A stretch of 10,039 bases of DNA from assembly GCA_002730365.1 (NCBI GenBank), contig PBZZ01000041.1, positions 1 to 10,039 of the forward strand. The letters run 5' to 3'. A model generated the notes under the pieces. That model was given only the letters and a program-made list of their open reading frames with translations, was not told where the DNA came from and ran no database searches. Source of the DNA: Deltaproteobacteria bacterium. GTDB lineage: Bacteria; SAR324; NAC60-12. Both the position numbers and the translations under genes were made by a program. Below are positions 8,676-10,039 of the stretch, piece by piece (positions within the stretch are counted from its first letter, which is position 1; every line of letters begins with the position of its first letter).

Positions 8676-9860
8676 ATGCGTATCCTGATCACCAGCAACG
8701 TGCGCTGGTGGAATGCGGAGGCTGCCTATGCGGCTACCCTCGCAAGAGAATTACTGAATGCTGGGCACAAAGTTTGGGTGCTGACCCTCCCCAATTCGCT
8801 GAATGAGACAAAGCTGCGTAATTGGAACCTGCCAATCATTACGGATATCCCACTTAGTTCTTCAAATCCCTGGCGACTTTGGCGTGCCTACCAACGGTTG
8901 AAATCCCTGATTGAGGAACAGCAGATTCAGATTGTCAATGCTCACCGATCTGAGGGATTCCCCCTGCTCGTGTTGCTTCGGCAGCGGCTGAAAAGTTTTG
9001 CATTAATCCGTACCCGCGGTACAACTCGACCACTTCGTGATCATTGGCTAAATCGTCGGTTACATGAGGATTGGATTGAGTCCGTGATTGTACCAGCGCA
9101 GGTAATTGCCTCCCAACTTCGCCAAGTCCTTAATCTTCCACCAGAGCGTCTTCATGTTATCTACTATCCCGTTAACCCAAGTACAATTGGCGTAAAGGGA
9201 GAAAGTGAAGCTCAACAATCTCGATTAGAGTGTCTTGATCGGTTAGGTATTCCAAAGCACCGTCGAGTCATTGGTATTGTAGGGCGTATTCGGCCAGTCA
9301 AGGGGCAAAGGATTCTTCTGAAAAGTTTTGTCACACTGAGAAAGCGTTTTCCAGGCATAGTACTGCTGATGCTCTACCGCGACACAAGTGAAACAGAGGC
9401 AGAATGGCAAGGACTTTTGCAAGATTTAGTTGAATCGAACCTTCAGCAGAGTGTCTACTTGTATGGCTATCGTGAGGATGTTCAGGAAATTATGCGTCAC
9501 ATTGACATTGGCGTGGTTAGTTCTATCGATTCTGAAGTGATTTGCCGTGTGGCTGTTGAATTTTTCTCTGTGGGGACGCCTGTGGTTGCTTTTCCTACCG
9601 GAGCTTTACCTGAGATCATTCAGGATGGTTTTACAGGCCGAATCGCAAAAGATAAGAGCGCAGAAGCACTGGCAGAAATTCTGGAGTGGATGCTGGAAAG
9701 TCCAGAACGCATTGCAGAGTTCGGTCAGAATGCCCGTCAGCAGTCTTTGGAACGTTTTGATCCGAATAAATTGCTAGAGCAGACATTGTCAGTTTACGAG
9801 CAAAGCTGGCAACACTTACAGTCCCAACTGGTAACAGGAGAGGCAAATGTTCGGCCGTAA
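8676..9860 (+). CDS. GT4-family glycosyltransferase, probably for an envelope polysaccharide
   Basis: This is a predicted cytoplasmic or membrane-associated retaining glycosyltransferase with a GT-B fold that moves a sugar from a nucleotide donor to a glycan or lipid acceptor. The 394 residues show an N-terminal Rossmann half (MRILITSNVRWWNAEAAYAATLARELLNAGHKVWVL split across 1-36) and a donor-binding half beginning near IGIVGRIRPVKGQ (199-211). GYRED (264-268) is a typical GT4 block. The E-x7-E motif is E287 to E295, followed by GTPVVAFPTGALPEII (300-315). No membrane segment is seen. ATG 8676 is preferred over an adjacent TTG at 8673 because it gives the normal MRIL start and a TAGG lies five bases upstream. 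The gene begins 6 bp after asnS, and its last 14 bp overlap the next gene. Donor and acceptor cannot be read from the sequence; lipopolysaccharide core or O-antigen synthesis would fit, but other glycans are possible. Confidence 0.92.
   Translation: MRILITSNVRWWNAEAAYAATLARELLNAGHKVWVLTLPNSLNETKLRNWNLPIITDIPLSSSNPWRLWRAYQRLKSLIEEQQIQIVNAHRSEGFPLLVLLRQRLKSFALIRTRGTTRPLRDHWLNRRLHEDWIESVIVPAQVIASQLRQVLNLPPERLHVIYYPVNPSTIGVKGESEAQQSRLECLDRLGIPKHRRVIGIVGRIRPVKGQRILLKSFVTLRKRFPGIVLLMLYRDTSETEAEWQGLLQDLVESNLQQSVYLYGYREDVQEIMRHIDIGVVSSIDSEVICRVAVEFFSVGTPVVAFPTGALPEIIQDGFTGRIAKDKSAEALAEILEWMLESPERIAEFGQNARQQSLERFDPNKLLEQTLSVYEQSWQHLQSQLVTGEANVRP
9836..9840 (+). promoter_or_regulatory. Strong ribosome binding site inside the end of the glycosyltransferase gene
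   Basis: AGGAG lies six bases before the ATG at 9847, while the glycosyltransferase frame is still open. It is the best Shine-Dalgarno in the rightward cluster and is the main reason for placing the next start at 9847. Confidence 0.75.
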
Positions 9861-10039
9861 ATCCGCAGAACGTGGTTTTCCAAAGCACGAGGAAATTGTT
9901 CTGCACAAGGTTATGGAACAGGTGGAGAAGGTGCTGCGCCAGATGCAAACAGAGGGGAAAGACCTGACCCGAGTGCGTATCAAACGATTCCAAAAGACGC
10001 ATCATGTAAGTTGTCGCTGTCAGCAGTGCAAATTGGCAG
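9847..10039 (+). CDS. N-terminal part of an unrecognised small basic protein with a C-x-C-x2-C cluster (partial)
   Basis: The frame is open from the ATG at 9847 to the window edge, giving 64 residues that I do not recognise. It begins MFGRKSAERGFPKHEEIVLHKV at 1-22 (split here as MFGRKSAERGF and PKHEEIVLHKV), continues as a charged amphipathic helix (about 14-37) and reaches a basic stretch (RVRIKRFQKTHH, 42-53). C56, C58 and C61 then lie in SCRCQQCK. Closely spaced cysteines after basic residues suggest a zinc or other metal site, with at least one more ligand expected beyond the edge. There is no signal peptide, so the product should be cytoplasmic. The start overlaps the glycosyltransferase by 14 bp and has a strong AGGAG at ideal spacing, which supports a real co-translated gene. 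The metal-binding idea is inference. Confidence 0.7.
   Translation, partial: MFGRKSAERGFPKHEEIVLHKVMEQVEKVLRQMQTEGKDLTRVRIKRFQKTHHVSCRCQQCKLA

Overview
The window reads as ordinary chromosomal DNA from a Gram-negative bacterium. It holds one leftward gene at the left edge and a compact rightward run of six genes, the last cut by the right edge. The Gram-negative inference rests on a YejA-type periplasmic peptide-binding protein with a Sec signal peptide, on an E. coli-like Lon protease whose active-site numbering nearly matches the E. coli enzyme, and on an adjacent GT4 glycosyltransferase of the kind often found in envelope polysaccharide pathways. The base composition looks close to balanced (not counted). 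The threonyl-tRNA synthetase has a short insertion before its first zinc cysteine that I remember from alphaproteobacterial enzymes. I cannot name the organism; a proteobacterium or a related marine lineage such as SAR324 is a guess.

Layout. At 1-1315 (minus) lies a yejA-like gene, missing about its last quarter. The region 1316-1505 is a divergent intergenic region with one plausible sigma70-type promoter for each side. From 1506 onward come lon (1506-3902), thrS (3950-5893), an unrecognised 450-residue protein with two membrane segments (5929-7281), asnS (7278-8669), a GT4 glycosyltransferase (8676-9860) and the start of a small cysteine-motif protein (9847 to the edge). The gaps are 47 bp, 35 bp, a 4-bp ATGA overlap, 6 bp and a 14-bp overlap. 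No terminator-like hairpin with a T-run was seen between them, so I infer one transcript driven mainly from upstream of lon.

How the genes relate. ATP-dependent proteolysis (Lon) and charging of two tRNAs (Thr, Asn) are housekeeping protein-quality and translation functions, while the glycosyltransferase points to the envelope. No pathway obviously links all six. The least explained part is the 450-residue membrane protein wedged between the two synthetase genes and translationally coupled to asnS. I found no tRNA or rRNA gene, CRISPR array, insertion sequence, phage gene or defence cassette. The evidence does not support claiming a new biological system; the unknown membrane protein and the truncated cysteine-motif protein are the only real unknowns.
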